From Gemmatimonadota bacterium (lineage in GTDB: Bacteria; Latescibacterota; UBA2968), in NCBI GenBank assembly GCA_026705765.1, contig JAPPAB010000102.1, forward strand, positions 1 to 47,473: a DNA stretch of 47,473 bases. The letters run 5' to 3'. Numbering within the stretch: the stretch's first letter is position 1; each line of letters begins with the position of its first letter. The notes below the pieces were generated by a model that saw only the letters and a program-made list of their open reading frames with translations, was not told the origin of the DNA and ran no database searches. A program made the translations under genes and the position numbers. Of the stretch, positions 33,410-42,559 are shown one piece after another.

Positions 33410-34198
33410 TCAACGATTCAGACGCCTTTTCCATTCATCGCCATCAAATTGCGGATGATACACCTCACTGAAAAACCGACGGTGTTCTGGCGAAAGTGAA
33501 TTGAGCATCTCTTCTGTAAAACCGGGTTTGTGATGTCGCACATTGATGTGATTATAAGCGTAAAACAGAGCCATCCGCGGCACATCCTGCGTCCATACAC
33601 AAGACGTATGGCGCACAGCCTCGGAAAAAACCAGCAGAGACCCCGGCGGACAGCCATACGTATCCCACACCCCCGAATCGGGATCGTCGAACAAAGGCAG
33701 CTTTTTCCGGTAATTGGACTTGTGGCTCCCCGGAATAAACGCCGTCCCCCCTTTGCCCTTCTCCACGCCATTTAATTCCCAAACCACCCTCGTCATCCCG
33801 GAATAAATCCGCCCATCGTGGTACTGATAGCTATAATTGGGATTCACGGACTTACCCCCGGCATGCGGCGTCCATCCCCTGTGATTATCTCCCTTAAAGC
33901 GATAAGACACAAATGCGCCCTCCAGGCGGATCTTCTCAGTCTCATCGTCAATAACCGTATGCAACACCCGCATAATCGCCGGATGATCGATCAATTTCGA
34001 CGCTGGACCACCTGGCAAACAACGCGCCTCGGGCGGTAGAGACTCTTTATCGGTACGCAATTTCTCACACTGTTCCACAATCGGCGCCATCTCATCCTCG
34101 CTCAAAACAGCCGGAAAGAGAATATACCCTTTCAGATCAAACATCACGGTCTCTTTTTCCGTCAAAGTCGGCGTCCACTCTTTAGTCGAAATACCCAT
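33410..34198 (-). CDS. PhyH-like protein with HxG in place of HxD
   Basis: The 262-residue protein starts at ATG 34198 after GGGAG; a longer in-frame start at 34297 would overlap the sulfatase. PhyH features are present: YHDGRIYSGMTRVVWELNGV, GGTAFIPGSHKSN, CPPGSLLVFSEAVRHT and the Arg in VPRMALFYAY. At the place where the first metal pair HxD is expected the sequence is WTPHAGGK, with Gly instead of Asp. I recall an HGG variant as common in this subfamily. Loss of the acid is the feature of 2-oxoglutarate halogenases, but it may equally mean another ligand or no catalysis. The gene is 16 bases after the sulfatase. Confidence 0.8.
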   Translation of the reverse strand: MGISTKEWTPTLTEKETVMFDLKGYILFPAVLSEDEMAPIVEQCEKLRTDKESLPPEARCLPGGPASKLIDHPAIMRVLHTVIDDETEKIRLEGAFVSYRFKGDNHRGWTPHAGGKSVNPNYSYQYHDGRIYSGMTRVVWELNGVEKGKGGTAFIPGSHKSNYRKKLPLFDDPDSGVWDTYGCPPGSLLVFSEAVRHTSCVWTQDVPRMALFYAYNHINVRHHKPGFTEEMLNSLSPEHRRFFSEVYHPQFDGDEWKRRLNR

Positions 34199-34214
34199 TG
34201 CAAAATCTCCCGTT

Positions 34215-35522
34215 TTAATTTCGCTCCACCCACCATTTGTCCCGATGCTTTTCAGCCAACACCTTGAGTTCTTGTGCCACCTCGGGATACTCATCAATCA
34301 CATTCGTCGTCTCGTAGGGATCGTTTTCCATATCAAAAAGCGACAACTCAATATGCGCGATCTCGTAGCGCCCTGGCTCTCCGTCATTACCCGCTTCTAC
34401 AAGCGTGCGATAATCGTGTGGCAAATGCAACTTCCACTTGCCATCCCCACTGACCACCCCATCGAAAGTTCGCCCGGTTGAAACTGGATAATAAACATGC
34501 GGATTGGTCGCATCCGGCTGGCACGTCACAATATCCCAAACATCGACCCCATCAATCGTATAATCCGGCAAATCCGCCCCCGCCAACTTTGCAAATGTCG
34601 GCAAAAAATCCACCGAACAAAATGCCTGATGCGATACCTCACCCGCGGGAATGCCATTGGGATAATGCATCACACACGCCGAACGCGTACCCCCGTCAAA
34701 ACCCGTCCCCTTCGCCTCGCGATATGGCGTCTTCCCCGCGTGATTGCCATAAGAAATCCAGGGGCCATTATCCGACGTAAAAACCACAACCGTATCATCC
34801 GACACACCCGCTTCTTCGAGCGCGGTCATAATCTCACCCACCGACCAATCGATCTCCATCATCACATCGGCATACAAACCTTCCCCTGATTTTCCGTCGA
34901 ACTTATCGCTACAAAACAGCGGTACATGCGGCATATTGTGGGGCACATACAGGAAAAACGGCTCATCGGCGTGACGCCCGATAAAATCGACCGCATGCTC
35001 CGTGTACCAGGTCGTCAGCATCTTCTGCTGCTCTGGCGACACATCGTCAATAACGATCTCACCATTTTTCCAGAACTGCAATTCCATAGTATCAAAATGC
35101 CTGCTCTGCGGATGGTACTTCCACATATCGTTGGAATACATCAAACCCGACGACTCATCAAACCCCCGAGCGGGTGGTCGCGTATCCTCGTGATCGCCAA
35201 TATGCCACTTGCCAAACACCCCCGTTGCATATCCCACTGGTTTAAGAACCTCGGCAATCGTGGCAAAACTCGGATCCAAACCCCGTGCCCGGGGCGGAAT
35301 TGCGCCATAAAGCTTATGCCTGCCAGGATAACACCCCGTCAACAATGACGCCCGCGACGCTGAACAAATTGCCTGAGGCACGTAAAACTGGTGATAACAA
35401 CACCCGCCTGCAGCCAATTTTTCCACATTGGGCGTCGGATACGCCGTCTCTCCAAATGGCCGAAAATCCGCCCATCCGGAATCATCTAAAAAAATCACCA
35501 CAAAATTTGGTCTTCTGTTCAA
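34215..35522 (-). CDS. Sulfatase (formylglycine type)
   Basis: The 435-residue S1-family sulfatase has the N-terminal metal site VVIFLDDSGWADF. The formylglycine motif is CSASRASLLTG, with the Cys to be oxidised and the +4 Arg present; the +2 residue is Ala, which is accepted. Further metal and active-site segments are VVVFTSDNGPWISYGNH and FGKWHIGDHE. No clear signal peptide is seen, although the hydrophobic NFVVIF start could mislead, so a cytoplasmic or unusually exported enzyme is possible. A sulfatase-maturing enzyme is not in the window. It is the first gene of a - strand run with a PhyH-like protein and a GH4 glycosidase. Confidence 0.92.
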   Translation of the reverse strand: MNRRPNFVVIFLDDSGWADFRPFGETAYPTPNVEKLAAGGCCYHQFYVPQAICSASRASLLTGCYPGRHKLYGAIPPRARGLDPSFATIAEVLKPVGYATGVFGKWHIGDHEDTRPPARGFDESSGLMYSNDMWKYHPQSRHFDTMELQFWKNGEIVIDDVSPEQQKMLTTWYTEHAVDFIGRHADEPFFLYVPHNMPHVPLFCSDKFDGKSGEGLYADVMMEIDWSVGEIMTALEEAGVSDDTVVVFTSDNGPWISYGNHAGKTPYREAKGTGFDGGTRSACVMHYPNGIPAGEVSHQAFCSVDFLPTFAKLAGADLPDYTIDGVDVWDIVTCQPDATNPHVYYPVSTGRTFDGVVSGDGKWKLHLPHDYRTLVEAGNDGEPGRYEIAHIELSLFDMENDPYETTNVIDEYPEVAQELKVLAEKHRDKWWVERN

Positions 35523-35565
35523 GATACAACCCTCCTTAAAAATTGTTTTACAGTATGCATTATTC

Positions 35566-35594
35566 TTGACGACAACGCCCTACTACCCGATTAT
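35566..35594 (+). promoter_or_regulatory. Possible promoter of the divergent PhyH gene
   Basis: TTGACG (35566-35571), 17 bases and GATTAT (35589-35594) lie 45 bases before ATG 35640, in the gap between divergent genes. The -10 match is only 4 of 6. Confidence 0.35.
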
Positions 35595-35639
35595 TATAGA
35601 ACGAACTTGCTTTATCAGTCAATCTCTATGGAGTTTTCA

Positions 35640-36542
35640 ATGGCAACCATCTCCGAAGAAGCCACCTCTCGCGTCACCGAAGACGACATGGCTTTTTACC
35701 GCGAAAATGGATACCTCGTAATCCCCGATGCGCTCACCCCCGAAGAAGTCGAAATCCTGCGCGATGAAACCACAGCGCTGTGCCGAGGGGAGCGCGGCGA
35801 CATAGGCAATTTACCCGCTATCTCGCCCGACGACACTGACGACGATGTAATCAAACGCATCCTGTGTATCCACCACGTACACAGAATCTCGCCCATCATG
35901 TACGACGCGCTATCCCATCCCGTAATGGTCGATGGCCTCACGAGCGTCATCGGACCCAATGTCAAATGCATGCAATCCATGCTCTTCATCAAAAGCGCGG
36001 GAAAACCCGGACAAGCCTGGCATCAGGATGAAATCTACATCCCCACCCGCGACCGGTCGCTCACGGGCGGCTGGTTTGCCCTTGACGATGCCACCACTGA
36101 AAACGGCTGCTTGTGGGTCATTCCCGGCTCGCACAAACGCGGCATATTGTGGCCTCAACACGTACAGCACGACAAGCGCTTTGACTGTGCCCATGAAACC
36201 TTCCGATTCCCCTACACAGATGACGACGCCATCCCCGTCGAAGTCAAAACAGGCGCGCTCGTCTTCTTTCACGGCTACCTGCTCCATCGCTCGTTTCCCA
36301 ACCGCGCCAAATCCGGCTTCCGTCGCGTGCTCGTCAACCACTACATGAGCGCGGAATCCCTCCTCCCCTGGCGCAATTTGAAACCCGGCGAACGCATGGC
36401 AACCGCAGACATGCGAGAAATCATCATGATCGTAGGCGAAGACCCTTATGCGTACAAAGGCACCAAAATAACGGGAAAACCGCATGTGCGCACGGCCGGC
36501 GATGGCGGATGCGGCGACGGCAGACAAGACGTACGATCATAA
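35640..36542 (+). CDS. PhyH-family Fe(II)/2-oxoglutarate dioxygenase
   Basis: The 300-residue protein starts at ATG 35640, preceded by GGAG at seven bases; two ATG codons further upstream are in frame but lack a site. The metal pair is in AWHQDEIYIP (His-Gln-Asp) and is followed by GGWFALDDATTENGCLWVIP and then GSHK. The distal His and Arg are in LLHRSFPNRAKSGFRRVLV. The length and order are typical. It is the only + strand gene among the sulfatase clusters and ends five bases before the convergent sulfatase-like gene. The substrate is unknown. Confidence 0.88.
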   Translation: MATISEEATSRVTEDDMAFYRENGYLVIPDALTPEEVEILRDETTALCRGERGDIGNLPAISPDDTDDDVIKRILCIHHVHRISPIMYDALSHPVMVDGLTSVIGPNVKCMQSMLFIKSAGKPGQAWHQDEIYIPTRDRSLTGGWFALDDATTENGCLWVIPGSHKRGILWPQHVQHDKRFDCAHETFRFPYTDDDAIPVEVKTGALVFFHGYLLHRSFPNRAKSGFRRVLVNHYMSAESLLPWRNLKPGERMATADMREIIMIVGEDPYAYKGTKITGKPHVRTAGDGGCGDGRQDVRS

Positions 36543-36547
36543 AAAAC

Positions 36548-37963
36548 TCACTGGTACTGATCGCCCGGCGCGGGCAAGTACGTTTTCGCAATCTCTGGAT
36601 CGGTCTCTGTATCCTCAATCAGTTCCAAAAGCGCCCTGTGCAACCGCCCTGCTTCTTCGGGATGCTCGGCAATCATATTATTTTTTTGACCGGAATCTTC
36701 CGGCATATAAAACAACTCATCCACGCGGCGCTCTGGCATATTGCGGCAATCGTAGCGCTCAGTGCGAATCGGTTTGGGACCTTTGTATTTGAGATCTTTA
36801 TTCGGCCAATACACCAGCGTCCACGTACCATCGGTTATCGTAGCAGGCACCGTGCCCCAGCTATCATTCAAATTGCGCCCGCTAATTGCAAATTCCCGGT
36901 GTTGCACCGTCTTGCCCGACAAAACATCGGCAAATGACTCCCCCTGCACGCCATCGGGCACATCCAATCCCGCCAGACTGCAAAGCGTCGGAAACACATC
37001 CACCGGCTGCACCAGACTATCCACCTGTTTGCCCGCCATCACGCCATCCGGATGATACACCACAAACGGAATATGAACCATCGGATCGTAAAGCTGCCCC
37101 CAATCTCCCCAGGGCTTGCCCTGCAAACCGTGGTCGCCAAAATAGTGCCCGTGATCTGCCATCAGCAAAAAAACCGTATTCTCCTTTAAGCCCAACACAC
37201 CTATCGTATCCCACAACATCCCCAACCACCGATCCGTCATCGTCACCTCAGCCGCGTACAGTGCGCGCACGTGATTGAGTTCCTCATCCGTCATATAATT
37301 GCTGAACCCATAACACGGATAAATAAGCTCATCGCCTTCATAACCCGGATCGTACATATCCACATAATACTGCGGCGGATCCCACGGCTCGTGCGGATCC
37401 CAAGAATCAATCCACAGAAAAAAACCATCCTTCACATAATTCCGCTCCAGCCAGTGCATCGCCTCGGTAAACACGCGAGGTCCCAGATAATCCGATTCAA
37501 ACAACCGTCCGCGCTGATTCGCCAGATAGCGCATCACCCCGGATTTTACTTTATCCTCACTGGCAGGCCATTTGATCTCCTCCAATGCATCGCTAATCCA
37601 CGGCTCGCCCCCCTGTCCGCGAATCCACGAAATAGAACCAAATCCGCGATCCAGAAAATTGCCCTGAGTCATAAACATCGGCGTATCAAAAACCAGCCCT
37701 GTTGTGTACCCCTCGCGGCGAAAGCGCTCGGCCATCGTGGGCAAATTCTGCTCCATTTTATCCCATGTATTAAACGGATGCCCCCACCGTCCCGTAAACA
37801 AATCGCGCCGACACGGCAGGGTTGGAAACGACCCCGAATACGCCTTTGAAAACACCAGCGACTCACGCGCAATGCGATCCATATTCGGCGTCCGTGCCCG
37901 GTCGCCATAAGCACCCACGTGATCTGCCCGCAATGAATCCAGCATGACACAAATAACGTTCAT
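36548..37963 (-). CDS. Sulfatase-fold hydrolase with Thr at the nucleophile site
   Basis: The 471-residue protein starts at ATG 37963 after GGTGAGGAG; a long frame upstream is antisense noise. Metal-site segments are VICVMLDSLRADH, WDPHEPWDP and LLMADHGHYFGDHG. Where sulfatases have CxPxR-x4-TG, this protein has TLPCRRDLFTG: the nucleophile position is Thr, P(+2), R(+4) and TG(+9,+10) fit, and a Cys sits at +3. Thr nucleophiles occur in the same superfamily in phosphodiesterases and phosphopentomutase, so it may cleave phosphate or another ester rather than sulfate. It is the last gene of a four-gene operon with two Gfo/Idh dehydrogenases and a normal sulfatase. Confidence 0.85.
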   Translation of the reverse strand: MNVICVMLDSLRADHVGAYGDRARTPNMDRIARESLVFSKAYSGSFPTLPCRRDLFTGRWGHPFNTWDKMEQNLPTMAERFRREGYTTGLVFDTPMFMTQGNFLDRGFGSISWIRGQGGEPWISDALEEIKWPASEDKVKSGVMRYLANQRGRLFESDYLGPRVFTEAMHWLERNYVKDGFFLWIDSWDPHEPWDPPQYYVDMYDPGYEGDELIYPCYGFSNYMTDEELNHVRALYAAEVTMTDRWLGMLWDTIGVLGLKENTVFLLMADHGHYFGDHGLQGKPWGDWGQLYDPMVHIPFVVYHPDGVMAGKQVDSLVQPVDVFPTLCSLAGLDVPDGVQGESFADVLSGKTVQHREFAISGRNLNDSWGTVPATITDGTWTLVYWPNKDLKYKGPKPIRTERYDCRNMPERRVDELFYMPEDSGQKNNMIAEHPEEAGRLHRALLELIEDTETDPEIAKTYLPAPGDQYQ

Positions 37964-37979
37964 ATATTTCTCCTCACCT

Positions 37980-38963
37980 TTAAAGATGCCCAACGCCCCG
38001 CAACACAGCCTCTTGAACCAGCAACTCGTGTTCGTAAGATCTATCCGGCGCGCACTCACCTCGAATAGCCGGTAAAAACGCCTCCAATTCCAAATCGTAC
38101 AAATCCTGCCGCGATTGTTGTGCCACATCGACAAATTGCACACCCTCGTCATACCCACCGCGCGCCTCGTCCAAGCACAGGCGGATTTTCTCCGCAGGCT
38201 CCATCGGCTCCATAATCGCACTCCCCTTTGTGCCGTACACCTCAAACCGACGCGCGTTGGGCCGCGGCTCCAGCGCCGCAATATCGACAATGGCAATCGC
38301 CCGCTCAAATTCAAAAATACCCACCCCATTATCGGTAAATCCCTCAACCTCGAACATATCTTCGCGCAAAAATGGCGTCACGCGCTCGGGCCTACCCAAA
38401 AGATGGACAATCTGATCGAGCTGATGCCCGCACAAATCGAAAAACACCCCACCCTGATGTACTGCGACAACTTTTTTCTGCGCTCTACCCAAAAACGTGG
38501 ACATATGCGCCCGAACCGCAAACACATCGCCCAAAAACCCCGAATGCACCCACTCTGCGATCTTGCAATACCCATCGTGATACCGAAACATGTACCCCAT
38601 CTGAATCAGCAAATCCCCCTCCCGTGCCCGTGCGATAATCCGCTGCCACTGATCCCAATTCTCGCCAGCGGGCTTGTCATACCACACATGCTTCCCCGCT
38701 TGAATAATGGCCTCAGTCTGATCCAGACTCTCGACATTTGCACCCTCTGATGCAACAGCCACAATTTCATCATCCTCCAGCATCTCTGCTTCCGACTCAA
38801 ACCAATAAACGCCTTCATAACCGCCCGATTGCGCCACCTCCTCGCGGCGACTCTCATCGGATTCAAACACACCAACCACCTCCACCTCAGCATTGGTTTG
38901 CATCGACTGCAATTTGCCGGCTGCGTGACCGTGTTTTGTACCGTATTGCGCCATTTTAATCAT
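37980..38963 (-). CDS. Gfo/Idh/MocA-family oxidoreductase
   Basis: The 327-residue protein starts at ATG 38963 after AGGAGG. The NAD-binding part begins MIKMAQYGTKHGHAAGKLQS, with the usual GxxHG-type loop, followed by VVGVFESDESRREE. WYDKPAGENWDQW contains the conserved EKP-like lysine segment (here DKP), and FFDLCGHQLDQIVHLLG holds the His typical of catalysis (GxHxxD-like). It probably oxidises or epimerises a sugar or cyclitol with NAD(P). It is 16 bases upstream of the Thr-type sulfatase-like gene and 10 bases downstream of a second Gfo/Idh gene. Confidence 0.87.
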   Translation of the reverse strand: MIKMAQYGTKHGHAAGKLQSMQTNAEVEVVGVFESDESRREEVAQSGGYEGVYWFESEAEMLEDDEIVAVASEGANVESLDQTEAIIQAGKHVWYDKPAGENWDQWQRIIARAREGDLLIQMGYMFRYHDGYCKIAEWVHSGFLGDVFAVRAHMSTFLGRAQKKVVAVHQGGVFFDLCGHQLDQIVHLLGRPERVTPFLREDMFEVEGFTDNGVGIFEFERAIAIVDIAALEPRPNARRFEVYGTKGSAIMEPMEPAEKIRLCLDEARGGYDEGVQFVDVAQQSRQDLYDLELEAFLPAIRGECAPDRSYEHELLVQEAVLRGVGHL

Positions 38964-38973
38964 TGTCACCCTC

Positions 38974-39810
38974 CTAAATATCAACAAACTCGCGTTGTGC
39001 CCGTTCTCGTTCCGCCACATCCAGAATGCGTCGAATCAGCAAACTTTCCAGACGCGGAATATTCGCCTTCCCACTTTCAAAAAGATCTATAATCGCCCCG
39101 GTAGAACGCGGAAAAATCACCTCCCGATCCACCTCCATATACCGCGTCTCTTCCGTCGTCGTCACAACAGCAGCTTGCGGCGTCCTGTGTTTTTCATTCA
39201 TGTTGATCACCGCCGTTCTATTGCCCGTAAAATCGATCAGAATCTGATTGTATTTTCCCTTACTCCGGCGCATCAGTCGTTTTGCCCCCGTCCCCATACA
39301 ACTCACCACAATTTCTGTCGGATGAATACCATACTCATCAAAAGACCGCCCACCTTGCCAGACAACCATGTGTTTCACCTTGCGAGGACCGACTTCCCGC
39401 ACAAAATTCTGCACATTGCTATACCGCAGAGCAGACGAAGTCTGTATCGGAACGCGGTACTTATCTGCAAGCGCGAATATCTGTTGCGCCGTATCGAGAT
39501 CGGGCGCAAAAGTCTTATCCACATAAGTCGCCTTGCCAAATGGAAAAATCGCCTCACACATAGCCAGATGGCGCTCCGGAGTCCTCGGCGCCAGAACGAG
39601 ATAATAATCGACCGCATCGTTCAGAGCCTGCACGTCCGGAAAATAGGGCACCCCATTTTCCTCTGCCCATGCGAGACTCGATTTCTGGCGAATACCCGTA
39701 CAACCCGTCACCTCAAATCCCCGGTCCTTCAATTCATTCCTGAACGCACTCAAATACACATTTGCGTGAAAATTATTCAGATCGAGATCGTAAAAGCCGA
39801 CGCGTTTCAA
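38974..39810 (-). CDS. Second Gfo/Idh/MocA-like oxidoreductase, short form
   Basis: The 278-residue protein starts at TTG 39810 with a perfect AAAGGAGG six bases before it. The N-terminus is unusual (KRVGFYDLDLNNFHANVYLS, with no GxGxxG). Family traits follow: YYLVLAPRTPERHLAMCEAI, then FGKATYVDKTFA, which has the lysine of the EKP/DK segment, and FDEYGIHPTEIVVSCMG, with the catalytic-type His. The C-terminal substrate domain is shorter than in the neighbour. Two different Gfo/Idh proteins side by side may act in sequence or form a heteromer; this is inference. Confidence 0.8.
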   Translation of the reverse strand: MKRVGFYDLDLNNFHANVYLSAFRNELKDRGFEVTGCTGIRQKSSLAWAEENGVPYFPDVQALNDAVDYYLVLAPRTPERHLAMCEAIFPFGKATYVDKTFAPDLDTAQQIFALADKYRVPIQTSSALRYSNVQNFVREVGPRKVKHMVVWQGGRSFDEYGIHPTEIVVSCMGTGAKRLMRRSKGKYNQILIDFTGNRTAVINMNEKHRTPQAAVVTTTEETRYMEVDREVIFPRSTGAIIDLFESGKANIPRLESLLIRRILDVAERERAQREFVDI

Positions 39811-39843
39811 ACGGCGACCTCCTTTCAAAATAGGGTCAATAGA

Positions 39844-41349
39844 TCACCTCAACCCCAGCCGTACATACTGTTCCAGGGGCGCATCACATGCTTCCATCCC
39901 CTGAATCAACAGATCTACCATTCGTTTTTCAACCTCCGGATCCTCCAGTGGCTTTTCCTGTTTTGGATCCTGTTCCAAATCGTATAACAAGGTCCCAAAA
40001 TCATGGATTCTCAATAATCTGGGACTAAACCCCTTGCTATCTCGCCCGGTGTTAATCTTCAGCACCTCACACCCTTTGGTAAAACTGAGCGGTTCGGAAA
40101 GCGCCATCTTGCCCACCAATTCCTCTGGCGCAAAATGAGATCGGATATGGGTTGGCATCAACGTATATTCAAACAGAGGCTGATTTTCCCGATCTGCCGC
40201 TGCCCGCATATACACGTACCGCCCATCCGTCACATTGCCCTGATGTCCGTGCATCCCAAAAACCGCTGCCTCCCGCACCGCAGTATCATTATCCACCGCA
40301 TCGCCAAGTGGTTTGCCGAGCATATCCACTGTCGGCTCCAAGCCAAAAAAATCCAGCAACGTCGGTCCCAGATCAATCGACGGCTGCACCAATGCCTCCC
40401 GCCGTTCACCTTTCTTACCACACCGAGGATCCCAGATAAAAAACGGTGTGTGGGCCACTTCCTCATAAAAAGGCATCCACATCTTTGCCCAGCAATCGTG
40501 CTCACTCAGCAAAAACCCGTGATCGGTCCACACCACCAGCAACGTATCTTCCCACATCTCCAACTCATCCATCAAATCCAGTACATCGCCCAGCTTGGCA
40601 TCGCACATCGACAGCAGCGAAGCATATTCAAACCGCATATGCTCAACTTGCTCTCGCGTCTCTTTCACCGGTTCATAGCTCGGCCAATCGTGTAACGGAC
40701 CGTCGTAATCGCGATAATGTTCGGCGTAGAGGTCCTTAAACTTGCGCTGGGAGAAAAACGGCTCGTGGGGATCAAATGTTTCAATCTGCAAAAACCAATT
40801 GTCTTCCGTGTAATTCCGCCGAATAAAATCAATCCCCGCCTCAAACGTCTTCGACTGGGGCTGATCTTCTTCCCGCCGCATAAATTGCCGATTGATCAAA
40901 TCCTGCCGGGACAGGTCATCTTCACCCGAATTTCGCCCATACGTATTTTCCGTACAAGGATCTGCCACCTGTCCCTTCCACAGATCCCCTTCCTGCCCCC
41001 TGAAAAACTGCCAGGTACTATACTGGGTGTGATATGTACACCCGCCATCTTCCCAATAATGCTGATGATCGCTCACCAGATGGCTCGAAACACCATGCGC
41101 TTTTAACATGCGGGGCACCGAATCGTCAAACGGCTCCAGCGGTCCCCAGGAACGATGCAAAAAATTGGGCCGCCCCGTATGAAAATCCCGCCTGGCTGGC
41201 ATACACGGCATCGAACACACATAAGATCTGTCAAACGTTACCGCGTGCTCTGCCAACCGTTTAAAATTTGGCGTATGCGTCCAGTCACACCCATAGGGCG
41301 ACAACAGATGTCGATTTAGTGAATCAAACATCACCACAACTGCCTTCAT
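39844..41349 (-). CDS. Sulfatase (formylglycine type, CMPAR motif)
   Basis: The 501-residue S1-type sulfatase starts at ATG 41349 after AGGAGG. The metal-site start VVVMFDSLNRHLLSPYG is followed by the modification motif CMPARRDFHTG, a full CxPxR...TG with the Cys present. Other active-site segments are FDPHEPFFS and VVWTDHGFLLSEHDCW. No signal peptide is apparent, so it may act in the cytoplasm on imported sulfated compounds. It leads the operon that continues with two Gfo/Idh genes and the Thr-type relative, which differs at the key Cys. Confidence 0.92.
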   Translation of the reverse strand: MKAVVVMFDSLNRHLLSPYGCDWTHTPNFKRLAEHAVTFDRSYVCSMPCMPARRDFHTGRPNFLHRSWGPLEPFDDSVPRMLKAHGVSSHLVSDHQHYWEDGGCTYHTQYSTWQFFRGQEGDLWKGQVADPCTENTYGRNSGEDDLSRQDLINRQFMRREEDQPQSKTFEAGIDFIRRNYTEDNWFLQIETFDPHEPFFSQRKFKDLYAEHYRDYDGPLHDWPSYEPVKETREQVEHMRFEYASLLSMCDAKLGDVLDLMDELEMWEDTLLVVWTDHGFLLSEHDCWAKMWMPFYEEVAHTPFFIWDPRCGKKGERREALVQPSIDLGPTLLDFFGLEPTVDMLGKPLGDAVDNDTAVREAAVFGMHGHQGNVTDGRYVYMRAAADRENQPLFEYTLMPTHIRSHFAPEELVGKMALSEPLSFTKGCEVLKINTGRDSKGFSPRLLRIHDFGTLLYDLEQDPKQEKPLEDPEVEKRMVDLLIQGMEACDAPLEQYVRLGLR

Positions 41350-41441
41350 ATCTCCTCCTATTGGATCAAATCCCCACTTCCAATTCTAACGCCTTTAGAA
41401 TATAACGCTATCCAACCGAAGTCAAACGCGATAACTCTGCC

Positions 41442-41470
41442 TTGACTTCCCAATTTCAAATCCCTACCAT
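41442..41470 (+). promoter_or_regulatory. Probable promoter of the methyltransferase operon
   Basis: TTGACT (41442-41447), 17 bases and TACCAT (41465-41470) lie 27 bases before ATG 41498, with AAAGGA at 41486-41490 as ribosome site. The -10 match is 4 of 6. Confidence 0.5.
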
Positions 41471-41497
41471 GCAATTGCTTTTAGTAAAGGACAAGCA

Positions 41498-42550
41498 ATG
41501 GATAAACAAATTCCAAAACGCGGGCTGGTGGAACGCCTGAATGAGAGCGGTGTAATATGCGCCGAAGGGTATGTATTTGAACTCGAGCGCAGGGGATATC
41601 TCCAGGCGGGAGCTTATGTACCCGAAGTCGTCTTAGAACACCCCGAAGCAGTCGCCGCTTTACACCGCGAATTTTTGCGGGCTGGCTCAGATGTTATCGA
41701 AGCCCTCACGTATTACGCCCACCGCGAAAAACTGCGTCTAATCGGCAAAGAAGAACTGCTCGAACCTCTTCAAAAAAACGCCTTATCACTCGCCCACGAC
41801 ATAGCGCGAGAAGCCACTGGAGAGCCACCTCTGGTCGCGGGCAATATTTGCAACACAAATATCTGGCATCCCAATGACAAAGCATCTGACTCAGTTGTTC
41901 GCGGCATGTTCGAAGAACAAATCAACTGGGCAACCGAGGCAAATGTCGATTTTATCATCGCCGAAACCTTCTCTTTTTTTGGCGAAGCGCAAATCGCCCT
42001 CAAAGCCATCACAGAAACTGGCCTACCAGCCGTCGTCACCCTCACCCCGCACAGAGAAGACGACCTCAGAGACGAAATCCCCCTCGAAGTCGCTGCCAAA
42101 AAATTAGAGCAAGACGGCGCGACCGTCGTCGGTATAAATTGCGCGCGGGGTCCCCAGACCATGATGCCTGCTGTCGTGCGCATCCGACAAGCAGTCTCAT
42201 GCCATGTTGCGGCATTACCTGTCCCCTACCGCACTACCCCTGAACACCCCACTATGCAGTCTCTCCGCGACCCGCGCTTGCCCGAAGATCGCCCCTTTCC
42301 CACCGCGCTTGATCCCTTTACCTGCAATCGGTATGAAATGGCAAAATTTGCTAGAGAAGCATACAGCGCGGATATCCGCTACCTCGGCGTCTGCTGCGGT
42401 GGCGCGCCTCATCATGTTCGCGCTATTGCAGAAGCACTCGGACGTACGCCAGAAGCCAGTCGCTATTCGCCAGACATGTCCAGGCACTATGCCTTTGGCA
42501 CCCACAAAAGCCTGAAAAAATACAATCTGGACAACGCAAAAAATCTCTAA
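41498..42550 (+). CDS. Homocysteine S-methyltransferase family (betaine-homocysteine type)
   Basis: The 350-residue zinc-dependent methyltransferase has the three zinc cysteines: Cys215 in VVGINCARGP and Cys299-Cys300 in LGVCCGGAPHHV. Early barrel segments such as EGYVFELERRGYLQAG and GSDVIEALTYYAHREKL match the betaine-homocysteine or S-methylmethionine-homocysteine group. It would move a methyl group from a methylated donor (betaine, dimethylsulfoniopropionate or S-methylmethionine) to a thiol. It is 9 bases upstream of a sarcosine oxidase-like gene. In betaine breakdown this pair would give dimethylglycine, then sarcosine and glycine, although a dimethylglycine oxidase is not seen. Confidence 0.88.
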   Translation: MDKQIPKRGLVERLNESGVICAEGYVFELERRGYLQAGAYVPEVVLEHPEAVAALHREFLRAGSDVIEALTYYAHREKLRLIGKEELLEPLQKNALSLAHDIAREATGEPPLVAGNICNTNIWHPNDKASDSVVRGMFEEQINWATEANVDFIIAETFSFFGEAQIALKAITETGLPAVVTLTPHREDDLRDEIPLEVAAKKLEQDGATVVGINCARGPQTMMPAVVRIRQAVSCHVAALPVPYRTTPEHPTMQSLRDPRLPEDRPFPTALDPFTCNRYEMAKFAREAYSADIRYLGVCCGGAPHHVRAIAEALGRTPEASRYSPDMSRHYAFGTHKSLKKYNLDNAKNL

Positions 42551-42559
42551 TACAAGACC

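Noticed and set aside
37964-38347. Long N-terminal extension of the Thr-type sulfatase-like protein
   Set aside because: The extension overlaps the Gfo/Idh gene, is rich in Arg, Trp and Cys, and has no ribosome site. ATG 37963 has GGTGAGGAG.
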